Shown here in pieces: positions 35,134-45,300 of a stretch of 64,000 nucleotides of DNA. Origin of the DNA: Mycobacterium sp. E3198 (GTDB lineage Bacteria > Actinomycetota > Actinomycetes > Mycobacteriales > Mycobacteriaceae); assembly GCF_001667015.1 (NCBI RefSeq), contig NZ_LZIS01000181.1, positions 1 through 64,000 of the forward strand, written 5' to 3'. A program made the position numbers and the translations under genes. The notes under the pieces are model-generated. The model ran no database searches. It was not told where the DNA came from and was given only the letters and a program-made list of their open reading frames with translations. The stretch's first letter is position 1; every line of letters starts with the position of its first letter.

Positions 35134-37744
35134 CGAAGGGCGCCACGACCAGTCGCGCAGTGACCTGAACGAATCAGCGACTGAGCGCGTTGGCAAGCAC
35201 GCGAGCACCGACCGACCCGGCGACCCCGACAGTCCGGAGGCGGACGGGCGCGACGCATCCCAACGGCCGGGCCGCCGCCGCCCCGTTCCTCCCGACGACC
35301 GGTTGACCACGATCCTGCCGCCCGTCGTCGACGACCGCTCGCCCCGCCGGCCCGATCCCGTCCAGGAGGTCAAGGCGGCGTTGAACAGCCCCGCGCCGGC
35401 ACCGCCGCAGCGCGACCCGCTCGACGAGGTCAAGGCCGCGCTCGACGGGCGGGCGGCGGCGGCGCGGCGGGACGGCGGGATGCACGGGCGCCGCCCACCC
35501 GAGGGACCGCCACCACCGCCGCCGCCACCGCCGCTGGGCGGGTCCGGCGGGGGCGGCGGCCGACCGCCGCGGCCCGGGATCGACTGGAGCTGGGTCGATC
35601 AGATCAACTGGCTGTGGGTGCGACGCGCCGCCTACCTCACCCTGGCGGCGCTGGTGCTGTTGCCGATCGTCACCTTCGCCATGGCGTACTTCATCGTCGA
35701 CGTCCCCAAGCCGGGCAACATCCGCACCAACCAGGTGTCGACGATCCTGGCCAGCGACGGCTCTCAGATCGCGAAGATCGTTCCGCCCGAAGGCAATCGG
35801 GTCGACGTCAACCTCAGCCAGGTGCCCGTGCACGTTCGCCAGGCGGTGATCGCCGCCGAGGACCGCAACTTCTATTCGAACCCGGGCATTTCGTTCAGCG
35901 GTTTCGCGCGGGCGGTCAACAACGACCTGTTCGGTGGTGGTGACCTGCAGGGCGGATCGACGATCACCCAGCAGTATGTGAAGAACGCGCTCGTCGGTTC
36001 CGCGCAGCACGGCTTCGCCGGTCTGATGCGCAAGGCCAAGGAATTGGTCATTGCCACCAAGATGGCGGGGGAGTGGTCCAAAGACGATGTCTTGCAGGCC
36101 TATTTGAACATCATCTATTTCGGCCGGGGCACCTACGGCATCTCGGCCGCCGCCAAGGCCTACTTCGGCAAGCCCGTCGAGCAGCTCACCGTCTCCGAGG
36201 GGGCGCTGCTGGCGGCGCTGATCCGGCGGCCGTCCTCACTGGACCCGGCGGTCGACCCGAAGGGCGCCGCGGAGCGGTGGAACTGGGTGCTCGACGGCAT
36301 GGTGGAGACCAAGGCGCTGTCACCGAGCGACCGTGCGGCGCAGGTGTTCCCGGTGACCCTGCCGCCCGATGCGGCCCGCGCGCAGAACCAGACCACCGGC
36401 CCCGACGGGCTGATCGAACGCCAGGTGACCAAAGAGCTGATGGAGCTCTTCAACATCGATGAGCAGACGCTGAACACCCAGGGCCTGCAGGTCACCACGA
36501 CGATCGACCCGAAGGCCCAGCAGGCCGCCGAGAAGTCGGTATCGAAATACCTCGACGGACAGGACCCCGATATGCGGTCGGCCGTGGTGTCGATCGATCC
36601 GCACAACGGCGCGATTCGCGCCTACTACGGCGGCTCCGACGCCAACGGGTTCGACTTCGCCCAGGCTGGCCTGCAGACCGGGTCGTCGTTCAAGGTGTTC
36701 GCTTTGGTCGCGGCGCTGCAACAGGGCATCGGCCTGGGCTATCAGGTCGACAGTTCACCGCTCACCGTGGACGGCATCAAGATCACCAACGTCGACGGCG
36801 AGAGCTGCGGGACGTGCAATATCGCCGAGGCGCTGAAGCTTTCACTCAACACTGCCTACTACCGGCTGATGCTCAAGCTCAAGGGCGGGCCGCAGGCCGT
36901 CGCGGACGCCGCGCACCAGGCCGGCGTCGCGAAGAGCTTCCCCGGCGTCGCGCACACGTTGTCCGAGGACGGCAAGGGCGGTCCGCCCAACAACGGAATC
37001 GTGTTGGGGCAATACCAAACCCGACCGATAGACATGGCATCGGCGTACGCCACGCTGGCCGCGTCCGGCGTCTATCACCGGCCGCATCTGGTGCAGAAGG
37101 TCGTCAACGCGGAGGGCCAGGTGCTTTTCGACGCCGGCAGCTCCGACAACGCCGGCGAAAACCGCATCGACAAGGGGGTCGCGGACAACGTGACCGCCGC
37201 GATGCAGCCGATCGCCGCCTATTCGCGGGGCCACAGTCTGGCCGGCGGCCGTCCGTCGGCGGCCAAGACGGGGACGGTGCAGTTGGGCGACACCCAGGCC
37301 AACAAGGATGCCTGGATGGTCGGATACACGCCGTCGCTGTCGACGGCGGTGTGGGTGGGCACCGTCCAGGACAACGTGCCGCTCGTAACCGCCTCCGGCG
37401 CCGAGGTTTACGGTTCCGGGTTGCCGTCCGACATCTGGAAGTCGACGATGGATGGCGCCCTCAAGGGCACCTCCAACGAGAGCTTCCCCAAGCCGAGCGA
37501 GATCGGCGGCTACGCGGGCGTGCCCGCGCCGCCGCCCCCGCCGGTCGCGCCGCCGCAGGTGAGCGTCATCCAGCCGACGATCGAGGTGGCGCCGGGCATC
37601 ACCATCCCGGTCGGCCCGCCCACCACGGTCACCAACGCGCCGCCGCCGCCCGGCGGCAACCAGCCGGGCGGCAACCAGCCGGGCGGGCCGCAACCCCCCG
37701 GCGTTCCACCGGGCGGCCCGCAAGCGCCCCCGCCGCCACCGTGA
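35126..37744 (+). CDS. ponA1: PonA1, bifunctional class A penicillin-binding protein
   Basis: 872-residue membrane-anchored enzyme that polymerises glycan strands and cross-links peptides in peptidoglycan, at poles and septum. A cytoplasmic Pro/Arg-rich region (1-165) includes a run of nine prolines; a membrane helix lies at about 168-190. The GT51 domain follows (AAEDRNFYSNPG, GGSTITQQYVKNAL). The transpeptidase has QTGSSFKVF (SxxK), SLNT (SxN) and AAKTGTVQ (KTG). A Pro-rich exported tail closes it. TTG at 35126 is preferred for its position overlapping the previous stop; the cytoplasmic N terminus may start elsewhere. Confidence 0.95.
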   Translation: MSNEGRHDQSRSDLNESATERVGKHASTDRPGDPDSPEADGRDASQRPGRRRPVPPDDRLTTILPPVVDDRSPRRPDPVQEVKAALNSPAPAPPQRDPLDEVKAALDGRAAAARRDGGMHGRRPPEGPPPPPPPPPLGGSGGGGGRPPRPGIDWSWVDQINWLWVRRAAYLTLAALVLLPIVTFAMAYFIVDVPKPGNIRTNQVSTILASDGSQIAKIVPPEGNRVDVNLSQVPVHVRQAVIAAEDRNFYSNPGISFSGFARAVNNDLFGGGDLQGGSTITQQYVKNALVGSAQHGFAGLMRKAKELVIATKMAGEWSKDDVLQAYLNIIYFGRGTYGISAAAKAYFGKPVEQLTVSEGALLAALIRRPSSLDPAVDPKGAAERWNWVLDGMVETKALSPSDRAAQVFPVTLPPDAARAQNQTTGPDGLIERQVTKELMELFNIDEQTLNTQGLQVTTTIDPKAQQAAEKSVSKYLDGQDPDMRSAVVSIDPHNGAIRAYYGGSDANGFDFAQAGLQTGSSFKVFALVAALQQGIGLGYQVDSSPLTVDGIKITNVDGESCGTCNIAEALKLSLNTAYYRLMLKLKGGPQAVADAAHQAGVAKSFPGVAHTLSEDGKGGPPNNGIVLGQYQTRPIDMASAYATLAASGVYHRPHLVQKVVNAEGQVLFDAGSSDNAGENRIDKGVADNVTAAMQPIAAYSRGHSLAGGRPSAAKTGTVQLGDTQANKDAWMVGYTPSLSTAVWVGTVQDNVPLVTASGAEVYGSGLPSDIWKSTMDGALKGTSNESFPKPSEIGGYAGVPAPPPPPVAPPQVSVIQPTIEVAPGITIPVGPPTTVTNAPPPPGGNQPGGNQPGGPQPPGVPPGGPQAPPPPP

Positions 37745-39390
37745 CCGGCGCTCGGCAACAGAACGCCACCATCTCACCGCAGCCGTTGGCGGGCGATTTG
37801 CGCAGCGCCGACAACCGGGATTGCCCGAGCCGCACCGACTTTCTGGGCGGGGCGCTGGCGGAGGCCGGCGGCGGCCCGGTCGGCCGGCACGCGCTGATCG
37901 GCCGGACCCGCCTGATGACCCCGGTGCGGGTGATGTACGTGATCGCGCTGGTGTTCCTGGCGCTCGGCTGGTCGACCAAGGCGGCGTGCCTGCAGAGCAC
38001 CGGAACCGGGACGGGCGATCAGCGGGTCGCCAATTGGGAGAACCAACGCGCCTACTACGAGTTGTGCTACTCCGACACCGTGCCCCTCTACGGCGCGGAG
38101 TTGTTGAGCCAGGGCAAGTTCCCGTACAAGTCAAGCTGGGTCGAAACCGACGCCAACGGCGCTCCCCAGACCCGCTACGACGGGAAGCCCGCGGTGCGAT
38201 ACATGGAATATCCGGTGCTGACCGGTGTCTACCAGTACGTGTCGATGGCGCTGGCCAAGACCTACACCGCGCTCAGCAAGCTGGCACCGCTGCCGGTGGT
38301 CGCCGAGGTGGTGATGTTTTTCAACGTCGCGGCGTTCGGGTTGGCGTTGGCCTGGCTGGGCACCGTCTGGGCGACCGCCGGCCTGGCGGGCCGGCGCATC
38401 TGGGACGCGGCCCTGGTGGCCGCCTCGCCGCTGGTGATCTTTCAGATCTTCACCAATTTCGATGCCCTGGCAACGGCTTTCGCGATGGGCGGCCTGCTGG
38501 CCTGGGCCCGGCGTAAACCGGTGCTGGCCGGGATGCTGATCGGGTTGGGTGCCGCCGCCAAGCTGTATCCGCTGCTGTTTCTGGGGCCGATGTTGGTGCT
38601 CGGCGTTCGCACCGGTCGCCTCGGCGCGTTCGCGCGCACCGCGGGGACGGCCGCGGCGACCTGGCTGGTGGTGAATCTTCCCGTCCTGGTGCTCTTTCCG
38701 CGCGGCTGGTCCGAATTCTTCCGGCTCAACACCCGGCGCGGGGACGACATGGATTCGCTGTACAACGTGGTGAAATCGTTCACCGGCTGGCGGGGTTTCG
38801 ATCCTAAGCTGGGCTTCTGGCAGCCGCCGACCGTGTTGAACACGGTGGTCGCGGTGACGTTCATCGGATGCTGTGTGGCGATCGCGTACGTCGCGCTCAC
38901 CGCTCCGCGGCGCCCGCGGCTGATGCAGCTGGCGTTCCTGGTGGTGGCCGCCTTCCTGTTGACCAACAAGGTCTGGAGCCCTCAGTTCTCGCTGTGGCTG
39001 GTGCCGCTCGCGGTCCTGGCGTTGCCGCACCGCCGAATCCTGCTGGCCTGGATGACGATCGACGCGCTGGTGTGGGTGCCGCGGATGTATTACCTGTACG
39101 GCAACCCCAACCGCGGGCTGCCGGAGCAGTTCTTCACCACCACGGTGTTGCTGCGCGACATCGCGGTCGTGGCGCTGTGTGCGCTGGTGCTCCGGCAGAT
39201 CTATCGCCCCGAGGAGGACCTGGTGCGGTGGGACGGCCGCGTGGACGATCCGGCGGGCGGCCCGTTCGACCGCGCCTCCGACGCGCCGCCCGGTTGGCTG
39301 CCGGAGTGGCTGCGGCCGCCCGGGCTGCGGCGCGCGGAAGCGCCGGCGCCCGAAGCCGACACCGAGGCGGCGGCCGGAGTGGCGCCATGA
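37741..39390 (+). CDS. GT87-type membrane glycosyltransferase (Rv0051-like)
   Basis: 549-residue polytopic protein with about ten membrane segments, the first at about 65-83. The large exported loop near residues 90-180 holds Asp and Glu candidates (ELCYSDTVPLYG, VRYMEYPVLTGVYQYV), and helical segments such as GAAAKLYPLLFLGPMLVLG follow. These match DUF2029/GT87 alpha-mannosyl- or arabinosyltransferases using polyprenyl-phosphate sugars. It starts by GTGA overlap with ponA1 and ends by ATGA overlap with the DJ-1 gene, suggesting wall-assembly co-expression. Confidence 0.85.
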   Translation: MTGARQQNATISPQPLAGDLRSADNRDCPSRTDFLGGALAEAGGGPVGRHALIGRTRLMTPVRVMYVIALVFLALGWSTKAACLQSTGTGTGDQRVANWENQRAYYELCYSDTVPLYGAELLSQGKFPYKSSWVETDANGAPQTRYDGKPAVRYMEYPVLTGVYQYVSMALAKTYTALSKLAPLPVVAEVVMFFNVAAFGLALAWLGTVWATAGLAGRRIWDAALVAASPLVIFQIFTNFDALATAFAMGGLLAWARRKPVLAGMLIGLGAAAKLYPLLFLGPMLVLGVRTGRLGAFARTAGTAAATWLVVNLPVLVLFPRGWSEFFRLNTRRGDDMDSLYNVVKSFTGWRGFDPKLGFWQPPTVLNTVVAVTFIGCCVAIAYVALTAPRRPRLMQLAFLVVAAFLLTNKVWSPQFSLWLVPLAVLALPHRRILLAWMTIDALVWVPRMYYLYGNPNRGLPEQFFTTTVLLRDIAVVALCALVLRQIYRPEEDLVRWDGRVDDPAGGPFDRASDAPPGWLPEWLRPPGLRRAEAPAPEADTEAAAGVAP

Positions 39391-40028
39391 CCCTGGTCGC
39401 GATCCCGCTGTTCGATCGTTTCACCGCACTCGACGCCGTCGGCCCCTACGAAGTGCTGCAACGGATTCCGTCGATCGATGTGGTGTTCGTGGGACACCGC
39501 CGCGGCGAGGTGCGCACCGAGAACGGGATGCTCGGAGTCGCCTGCGACGCCGCCTTCGACGAGGTCGGGGCCCCCGACGTGGTGGTGGTTCCCGGCGGCA
39601 TCGGGACCCGTCGGCTGATCCACGACGACGTGATCCGCGGGTGGCTGCAATCGGTGCACCCCAACACGACGTTTACCACGTCGGTGTGCACCGGCGCGTT
39701 GCTGCTGGCCGCCGCCGGCCTGCTCGACGGGCTCACCGCGACGACTCACTGGCGGGCCGCGGACCTGCTCGACGAGTTGGGCGCGCGCTACGTCCCGACG
39801 CGCGTCGTCGAGCACTTACCGCAGCGCCTCATCACCGCCGCGGGTGTGTCCAGTGGCATCGACATGGCCCTGCGGCTGGTCGAGCTCCTGGTCGACCGCG
39901 AGGCCGCGCAGGCCGCCCAGTTGCTCATCGAATACGACCCGCAGCCGCCGTTCGATTCCGGTGCGCTGGCCAAGGCCGATCGGGCCACCGTGGACCGGGC
40001 CAACGAGTACCTCCAAGCCCGGCGGTAA
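39387..40028 (+). CDS. DJ-1/PfpI family protein (Rv0052-like)
   Basis: 213-residue class I glutamine amidotransferase-like protein. The nucleophile-elbow Cys lies in TTSVCTGALLL, with His nearby in TTHWRAADLL and the GG-loop VVVPGGIGTRR before it. It ends with a helical region (AAQAAQLLIEYDPQPPF). Related proteins are isonitrile hydratases, chaperones or glyoxalases; the reaction here is unknown. The ATG at 39387 overlaps the GT87 stop. Confidence 0.88.
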   Translation: MTLVAIPLFDRFTALDAVGPYEVLQRIPSIDVVFVGHRRGEVRTENGMLGVACDAAFDEVGAPDVVVVPGGIGTRRLIHDDVIRGWLQSVHPNTTFTTSVCTGALLLAAAGLLDGLTATTHWRAADLLDELGARYVPTRVVEHLPQRLITAAGVSSGIDMALRLVELLVDREAAQAAQLLIEYDPQPPFDSGALAKADRATVDRANEYLQARR

Positions 40029-40146
40029 AGCGGATTTCCCGGGTCGGCCCCGGGTCCGGTAGCCTGGTGCGGTTGCCGACGCAGGCGACCCTCCTGCCGC
40101 GGATCGACCGCGGCCGCTCGAGACCAGAGGAGGTGGTGAGGTTTCC

Positions 40147-40437
40147 ATGCGTCCATACGAAATCATGGTCATTCTTGACCCCACGCTCGACGAACGCACC
40201 GTGGCCCCGTCCCTGGAGACGTTCCTCAACGTCGTCCGCAAGGACGGCGGAAGCGTCGACAAGGTCGACATCTGGGGTAAGCGCCGGTTGGCCTACGAGA
40301 TCGCCAAGCACGCCGAGGGCATCTACGTCGTCGTCGACCTCAAGGCCGAGCCCGCGACTGTATCCGAGCTCGACCGTCAGCTGAGCCTCAACGAGTCGGT
40401 GCTGCGCACCAAGGTGATGCGCACCGACAAGCACTGA
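40147..40437 (+). CDS. rpsF: 30S ribosomal protein S6
   Basis: 96-residue S6 with the usual [19 protein letters not shown] start, [20 protein letters not shown] core and [14 protein letters not shown] end. It binds S18 on the 30S platform. A strong GAGGAGGTGG ribosome site precedes it. The 118-base leader contains a CCCGGG/CCCGGG hairpin (40046-40062); whether this belongs to an S6:S18 autoregulatory leader cannot be decided by eye. It is first in the rpsF-ssb-rpsR-rplI operon. Confidence 0.98.
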   Translation: MRPYEIMVILDPTLDERTVAPSLETFLNVVRKDGGSVDKVDIWGKRRLAYEIAKHAEGIYVVVDLKAEPATVSELDRQLSLNESVLRTKVMRTDKH

Positions 40438-40508
40438 GTTCCGAGTGTCGTCGGAGCTGCGTAGGCTCAGCCGGAACACATCTGTGAAGGCGGACCGAGG
40501 AGGAATTT

Positions 40509-41027
40509 GTGGCTGGTGACACCACTATCACCGTTGTCGGCAACCTGACTGCGGACCCCGAACTGCGGTTCACTCCCTCGGGTGCTGCCGTGGCGAACTT
40601 CACCGTGGCGTCGACGCCGCGGATCTATGACCGGCAGAGCGGTGAATGGAAGGACGGCGAGGCGCTGTTCCTGCGGTGCAACATCTGGCGCGAGGCCGCG
40701 GAGAACGTCGCGGAAAGCCTCACTCGCGGCGCTCGGGTGATTGTCACCGGGCGCCTCAAGCAGCGGTCCTTCGAAACGCGTGAGGGCGAGAAGCGCACCG
40801 TCGTCGAGGTCGAGGTCGACGAGATCGGCCCCTCGCTTCGGTACGCCACCGCCAAGGTGAACAAAGCCAGCCGCAGCGGCGGCGGTGGCGGCGGCTTCGG
40901 CGGTGGCGGGGGCTCGCGCCCGGCCCCGGCCCCGGCACAACCGGCCGGCGGACAGGGTGACGACCCATGGGGCAGCGCCCCGGCATCGGGGTCATTCGGT
41001 GGCGGCGACGACGAGCCCCCGTTCTGA
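40509..41027 (+). CDS. ssb: Single-stranded DNA-binding protein
   Basis: 172-residue SSB. The OB fold spans residues 1-115 ([53 protein letters not shown]). A Gly-rich flexible region follows, and the C-terminal acidic tip ends DDEPPF, the docking site for DNA-metabolism partners. GTG at 40509 is preceded by GGAGGAAT. Confidence 0.98.
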   Translation: MAGDTTITVVGNLTADPELRFTPSGAAVANFTVASTPRIYDRQSGEWKDGEALFLRCNIWREAAENVAESLTRGARVIVTGRLKQRSFETREGEKRTVVEVEVDEIGPSLRYATAKVNKASRSGGGGGGFGGGGGSRPAPAPAQPAGGQGDDPWGSAPASGSFGGGDDEPPF

Positions 41028-41068
41028 CCCCAACTTCAGACCAGTAGTAAACGGAAAGAAAGACAGAC

Positions 41069-41323
41069 ATGGCCAAGTCCAACAAGCGGCGCCCGGCTCC
41101 GGAAAAGCCGGTCAAGGCACGCAAGTGCGTCTTCTGCGCGAAGAAAGAGCAAGCCATCGACTACAAGGACACCGCGCTGCTGCGCACGTACATCAGTGAG
41201 CGCGGCAAGATCCGGGCGCGTCGGGTCACCGGGAACTGCGTGCAGCACCAGCGCGACATCGCGACCGCGGTGAAGAACGCGCGCGAGGTGGCCCTGTTGC
41301 CCTTCACCTCTTCGGCGCGTTAG
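41069..41323 (+). CDS. rpsR: 30S ribosomal protein S18 (zinc-binding form)
   Basis: 84-residue S18 of the C+ type: [10 protein letters not shown] gives a CxxC pair and GNCVQHQRD a second Cys/His pair, forming the zinc site. This is the primary form used under zinc sufficiency; a zinc-free paralogue typically lies elsewhere. It pairs with S6 in the 30S platform. Strong ribosome site upstream. Confidence 0.97.
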   Translation: MAKSNKRRPAPEKPVKARKCVFCAKKEQAIDYKDTALLRTYISERGKIRARRVTGNCVQHQRDIATAVKNAREVALLPFTSSAR

Positions 41324-41353
41324 TCGCCGAGGGACGAACGGAAAGTACTGACG

Positions 41354-41812
41354 ATGAAGCTGATTCTCACGGCCGACGTCGACCACCTCGGCACCGTCGG
41401 CGACGCGGTCGAAGTCAAGGACGGGTACGGCCGCAACTTCCTGCTGCCCCGCGGCCTGGCGATCCTCGCCTCACGCGGCGCGCAGAAGCAGGCGGACGAG
41501 ATCCGGCGGGCGCGCGAGACGAAGGTGGTGCGCGACCTCGAGCACGCCAACGAGATCAAGTCCGCGATCGACGCGCTGGGACCGGTCACGCTGCCGGTGA
41601 ACGCGGCGGGTGACTCGGGCAAGCTGTTCGGCTCGGTGACCGCCGGCGACATCGTGGCGGCCATCAAGAAGGCCGGGGGCCCCAACCTCGACAAGCGGAC
41701 CGTCCGGTTGCCCAAGGCCCACATCAAGGCGGTCGGCCAATACCGGGTGTCGGTGCACCTGCACCCGGAGGTTGACGTCGAGGTTTCCGTCGACGTTGTC
41801 GCGGACAGCTAA
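41354..41812 (+). CDS. rplI: 50S ribosomal protein L9
   Basis: 152-residue L9. The N-terminal globular domain ([36 protein letters not shown]) is joined by the long connecting helix ([17 protein letters not shown]) to the C-terminal domain ([32 protein letters not shown]). It is last in the ribosomal/ssb operon and is followed by a strong terminator. Confidence 0.98.
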   Translation: MKLILTADVDHLGTVGDAVEVKDGYGRNFLLPRGLAILASRGAQKQADEIRRARETKVVRDLEHANEIKSAIDALGPVTLPVNAAGDSGKLFGSVTAGDIVAAIKKAGGPNLDKRTVRLPKAHIKAVGQYRVSVHLHPEVDVEVSVDVVADS

Positions 41813-41832
41813 CTAAGTAGCGTTTGCTCTCT

Positions 41833-41869
41833 CCAGGCGGCGGCCGCGGCTCGGCCGTCGCCTGGTTTT
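41833..41869 (+). terminator. Intrinsic terminator after rplI
   Basis: Hairpin arms CCAGGCGGCGGCCG (41833-41846) and CGGCCGTCGCCTGG (41852-41865) match at 13 of 14 positions and are followed by TTTT. It ends the rpsF-ssb-rpsR-rplI operon and isolates dnaB. Confidence 0.85.
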
Positions 41870-42045
41870 GTGCGCCTGACGCGCCTTCCCTCCGGACTTC
41901 GAAGTCAGTCCGGGCCGCTCGCCTGGCGAACTATTTCTAGGCCCTTGCCGAGGGGGGCCATTAACCACCCCGTAACGCGGCGAAAATGTGGCTGAAAGCC
42001 AACACGCCCGACGCAGTAACCTGCGCCGACACGCCGTAGAGATTC

Positions 42046-42130
42046 TTGTCCACACCAAATGTGGTGAGTTCTACTGCTCGTATCAGCAGTGATGTCGCAG
42101 CGCCTCGAATTAATCCACAGGTTCTCCACA
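42046..42130. promoter_or_regulatory. Cluster of DnaA-box-like sites upstream of dnaB
   Basis: Three 9-mers in the same orientation: TTGTCCACA (42046-42054), identical to the mycobacterial DnaA-box consensus; TAATCCACA (42111-42119); and TTCTCCACA (42122-42130). They lie 190-280 bases upstream of the dnaB start in an unusually AT-rich 450-base intergenic region. DnaA regulation of dnaB is a reasonable inference. No gene could be supported in the remainder (41870-42321). Confidence 0.5.
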
Positions 42131-42321
42131 CCCCGCTTAACACAGGTGTCGAAGGATATGCACACACGATGCACAGCGTTATGAACAACCGCCCCTTTAA
42201 GTACTGGCCAGCAACGTTTACCGTCGTCCCGGCGCAGTCAATGTCGGCGCCTTGACTTAAGCTCTGAACGTCAGCTATCGAATGTATGTTCGGGTGCTCA
42301 TGGTAGGGGAGGTGGGAGTCC

Positions 42322-45300
42322 ATGGCGGTCGTCGATGACGTGACGTCGGGCATGGATTCGTCACCGCCGAGCGAGGAGTTCGGTCGGCAGCCCCCGCAGG
42401 ATCTCGCCGCGGAGCAGTCGGTGCTGGGCGGGATGCTGCTGAGCAAGGACGCCATCGCCGATGTGCTGGAACGGCTGCGCCCCGGCGACTTCTACCGCCC
42501 CGCGCACCAGAACATCTATGACGCGATCCTGGATCTCTACGGCCGCGGCGAGCCGGCCGACGCCGTGACCGTGGCCGCCGAACTGGACCGCCGCAGCCTG
42601 CTGCGCCGCATCGGCGGGGCACCGTATCTGCACACGCTGATCTCGACGGTGCCCACGGCCGCCAACGCGGGCTACTACGCGGGCATCGTCGCGGAGAAGG
42701 CGCTGCTGCGCCGTCTGGTGGAGGCCGGGACGCGGGTGGTGCAGTACGGCTACGCGGGCGCCGACGGCGCCGACGTGGCCGAGATCGTCGACCGCGCCCA
42801 GGCCGAGATCTACGACGTCGCCGACCGCCGGCTCTCCGAGGACTTCGTCCCGCTCGAGGACCTGCTGCAGCCGACGATGGACGAGATCGACGCCATCGCG
42901 TCCAGCGGTGGTATCTCGCGCGGGGTGCCGACCGGCTTCACCGAACTCGACGAGGTGACCAACGGCCTGCACCCCGGGCAGATGATCATCGTGGCGGCCC
43001 GACCGGGCGTGGGCAAGGCGCTCGCGCTGACCACGCCGCTGCCCACGCCGGCCGGCTGGACGACGATGGGCGAGGTCGCCGTTGGTGACGAGTTACTCGA
43101 CGCCGACGGCCAACCGACGCGGGTGGTGGCCGCGACCGAAATCATGTTGGGCCACCCGTGCTACGAGATCGAATTTTCCGACGGGACGGTCGTTGTCGCC
43201 GACGCCGAGCACCAATGGCCTACCACTCGCGGCATCCGGACCTCCTCTCAGCTCCGATGCGGTTGGGACACCATCGCCGCGGCTGGAGCATCGATGCGTT
43301 CAGCCCAGCAGGGGATCGCCACTTCACTGCTGGCTCCCGTTGTGCAGATCGATTCGGTGCGACGGGTGGACAGCGTTCCCGTCCGCTGCGTCGAGGTCGA
43401 CAATCCGGCGCGCCTGTACCTGGCAGGCCCAGGAATGGTGCCGACCCATAACTCCACGCTGGGGCTGGATTTCATGCGCTCGTGCTCGATCAGGCACCGG
43501 ATGGCCAGCGTCATCTTCTCGCTGGAGATGAGCAAGTCCGAGATCGTGATGCGGCTGCTGTCGGCGGAGGCGAAGATCAAGCTCGCCGACATGCGCTCGG
43601 GGCGGATGAACGACGACGACTGGACCCGGCTGGCCCGACGGATGAGCGAAATCAGCGAGGCGCCACTGTATATCGACGACTCGCCCAACCTGACCATGAT
43701 GGAGATCCGCGCCAAGGCGCGCCGGCTGAAGCAGAAGGCCGACCTCAAGCTGGTCGTGGTCGACTACCTCCAGCTGATGACGTCGGGGAAGAAGCACGAG
43801 TCGCGACAGGTGGAAGTCTCCGAATTCTCACGGCACCTCAAGCTTTTGGCCAAGGAGCTCGAGGTTCCGGTGGTCGCGATCAGCCAGCTCAACCGCGGCC
43901 CCGAGCAGCGCACCGACAAGAAGCCGATGCTGGCCGACCTTCGTGAATCGGGGTGCCTGACGGCGGCGACGCGGATTTTGCGCGCCGACACCGGCGCGGA
44001 GGTCACGTTTGGTGAGCTCATGCGCACCGGCGAGCGGCCCCTGGTGTGGTCGCTGGACGAGCGGCTGCGGATGGTCGCGCGGCCGATGACGAACGTGTTC
44101 CCGAGCGGCCGCAAGGAGGTGTTCCGGCTTCGGCTGGCCTCGGGCCGCGAGGTCGAGGCGACCGGCAACCATCCCTTTATGAAGCTCGACGGCTGGACGC
44201 CGTTGGAGGAGCTCAAGATTGGTGATCGCATCGCTGCTCCCCGGCGCGTTCCCGAGCCCGTCGACACGCAGCGGATGGACGAGTCCGAGGTGATTCTGCT
44301 CGCCCACATGATCGGCGACGGATCATGCGTGAAGCGCCAGCCGATCCGCTATGCGTCCATCGACGAGGCCAACCTCCTCGAGGTGACGATCTCGGCCGCG
44401 CACTTCGGCGTGACCGCGGTTCGCGACGATTACCCGGCCGCGCGGGTGACCACGCTGCGGTTGCCTTCCCCGGAACGGCTGGCGCGCGGCCGGCGCAACC
44501 CGATCGCCGCCTGGCTCGACGGCCTCGGCCTATTCGGCAAGCGCAGTTACGAGAAGTTCGTGCCAGAAGCCGTTTTCCGTGCGCCTAACGACCAGGTGGC
44601 GCTCTTCCTGCGTCACCTGTGGGCCACCGACGGCTCGGTGCGGTGGGATGCCAAGGCCGGCCAGGGGCGGATCTACTACGCATCGACCAGCCGGCGCCTC
44701 ATCGACGATGTGGCCCAATTGCTGCTGCGGATGGGCGTCTTCTCACGAATCAAGCTCGCTCGAAAGCTTGGCTACCGAGACTCCTGGCACCTGTGCATCT
44801 ACGGCGCGGAGAATCAGTTGCGGTTCCTTCGCCATGTCGGCGTCCACGGCGTGAAAGCCGCAGCTGCACAGGAGGTCCTGTCTCATCTTGAGGGCGTGGT
44901 GCGCAACCCCAACCTCGACACCGTGCCCAAGGAGATATGGTCGCGGGTCCGAGAGGTCCTCTCTGTCAAGGAAATGACTCATCGCCAGTTTGCTTCGTCT
45001 ATGGGTATCCAGTTCTGTGGCTCGACCTTGTGGAAGCACTCGCCGAGTAGGTCGCGACTGCATCGCGCCGCCGCACTCCTCGGCGATGCGGATATTCACG
45101 ACTTAGCCACCAACCACGTGTACTGGGACACGATTGTCGAGATCACCAGCCTCGGCGAGCAAGACGTGTACGACGGAACCGTCAGCGGCACACACAACTT
45201 CGTCGCCAATGGCATCAGCGTTCACAACTCTTTGGAACAAGATGCCGACATGGTCATTCTGCTGAACCGGCCGGACGCGTTTGAGCGCGACGATCCGCGC

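Noticed and set aside
40046-40062. CCCGGG hairpin as an S6:S18 RNA leader
   Set aside because: The conserved leader features cannot be verified by eye; not listed as a riboswitch or leader.
42046-42255. 70-codon plus-strand frame upstream of dnaB
   Set aside because: AT-rich composition, no ribosome site, and it overlaps the DnaA-box-like sites.
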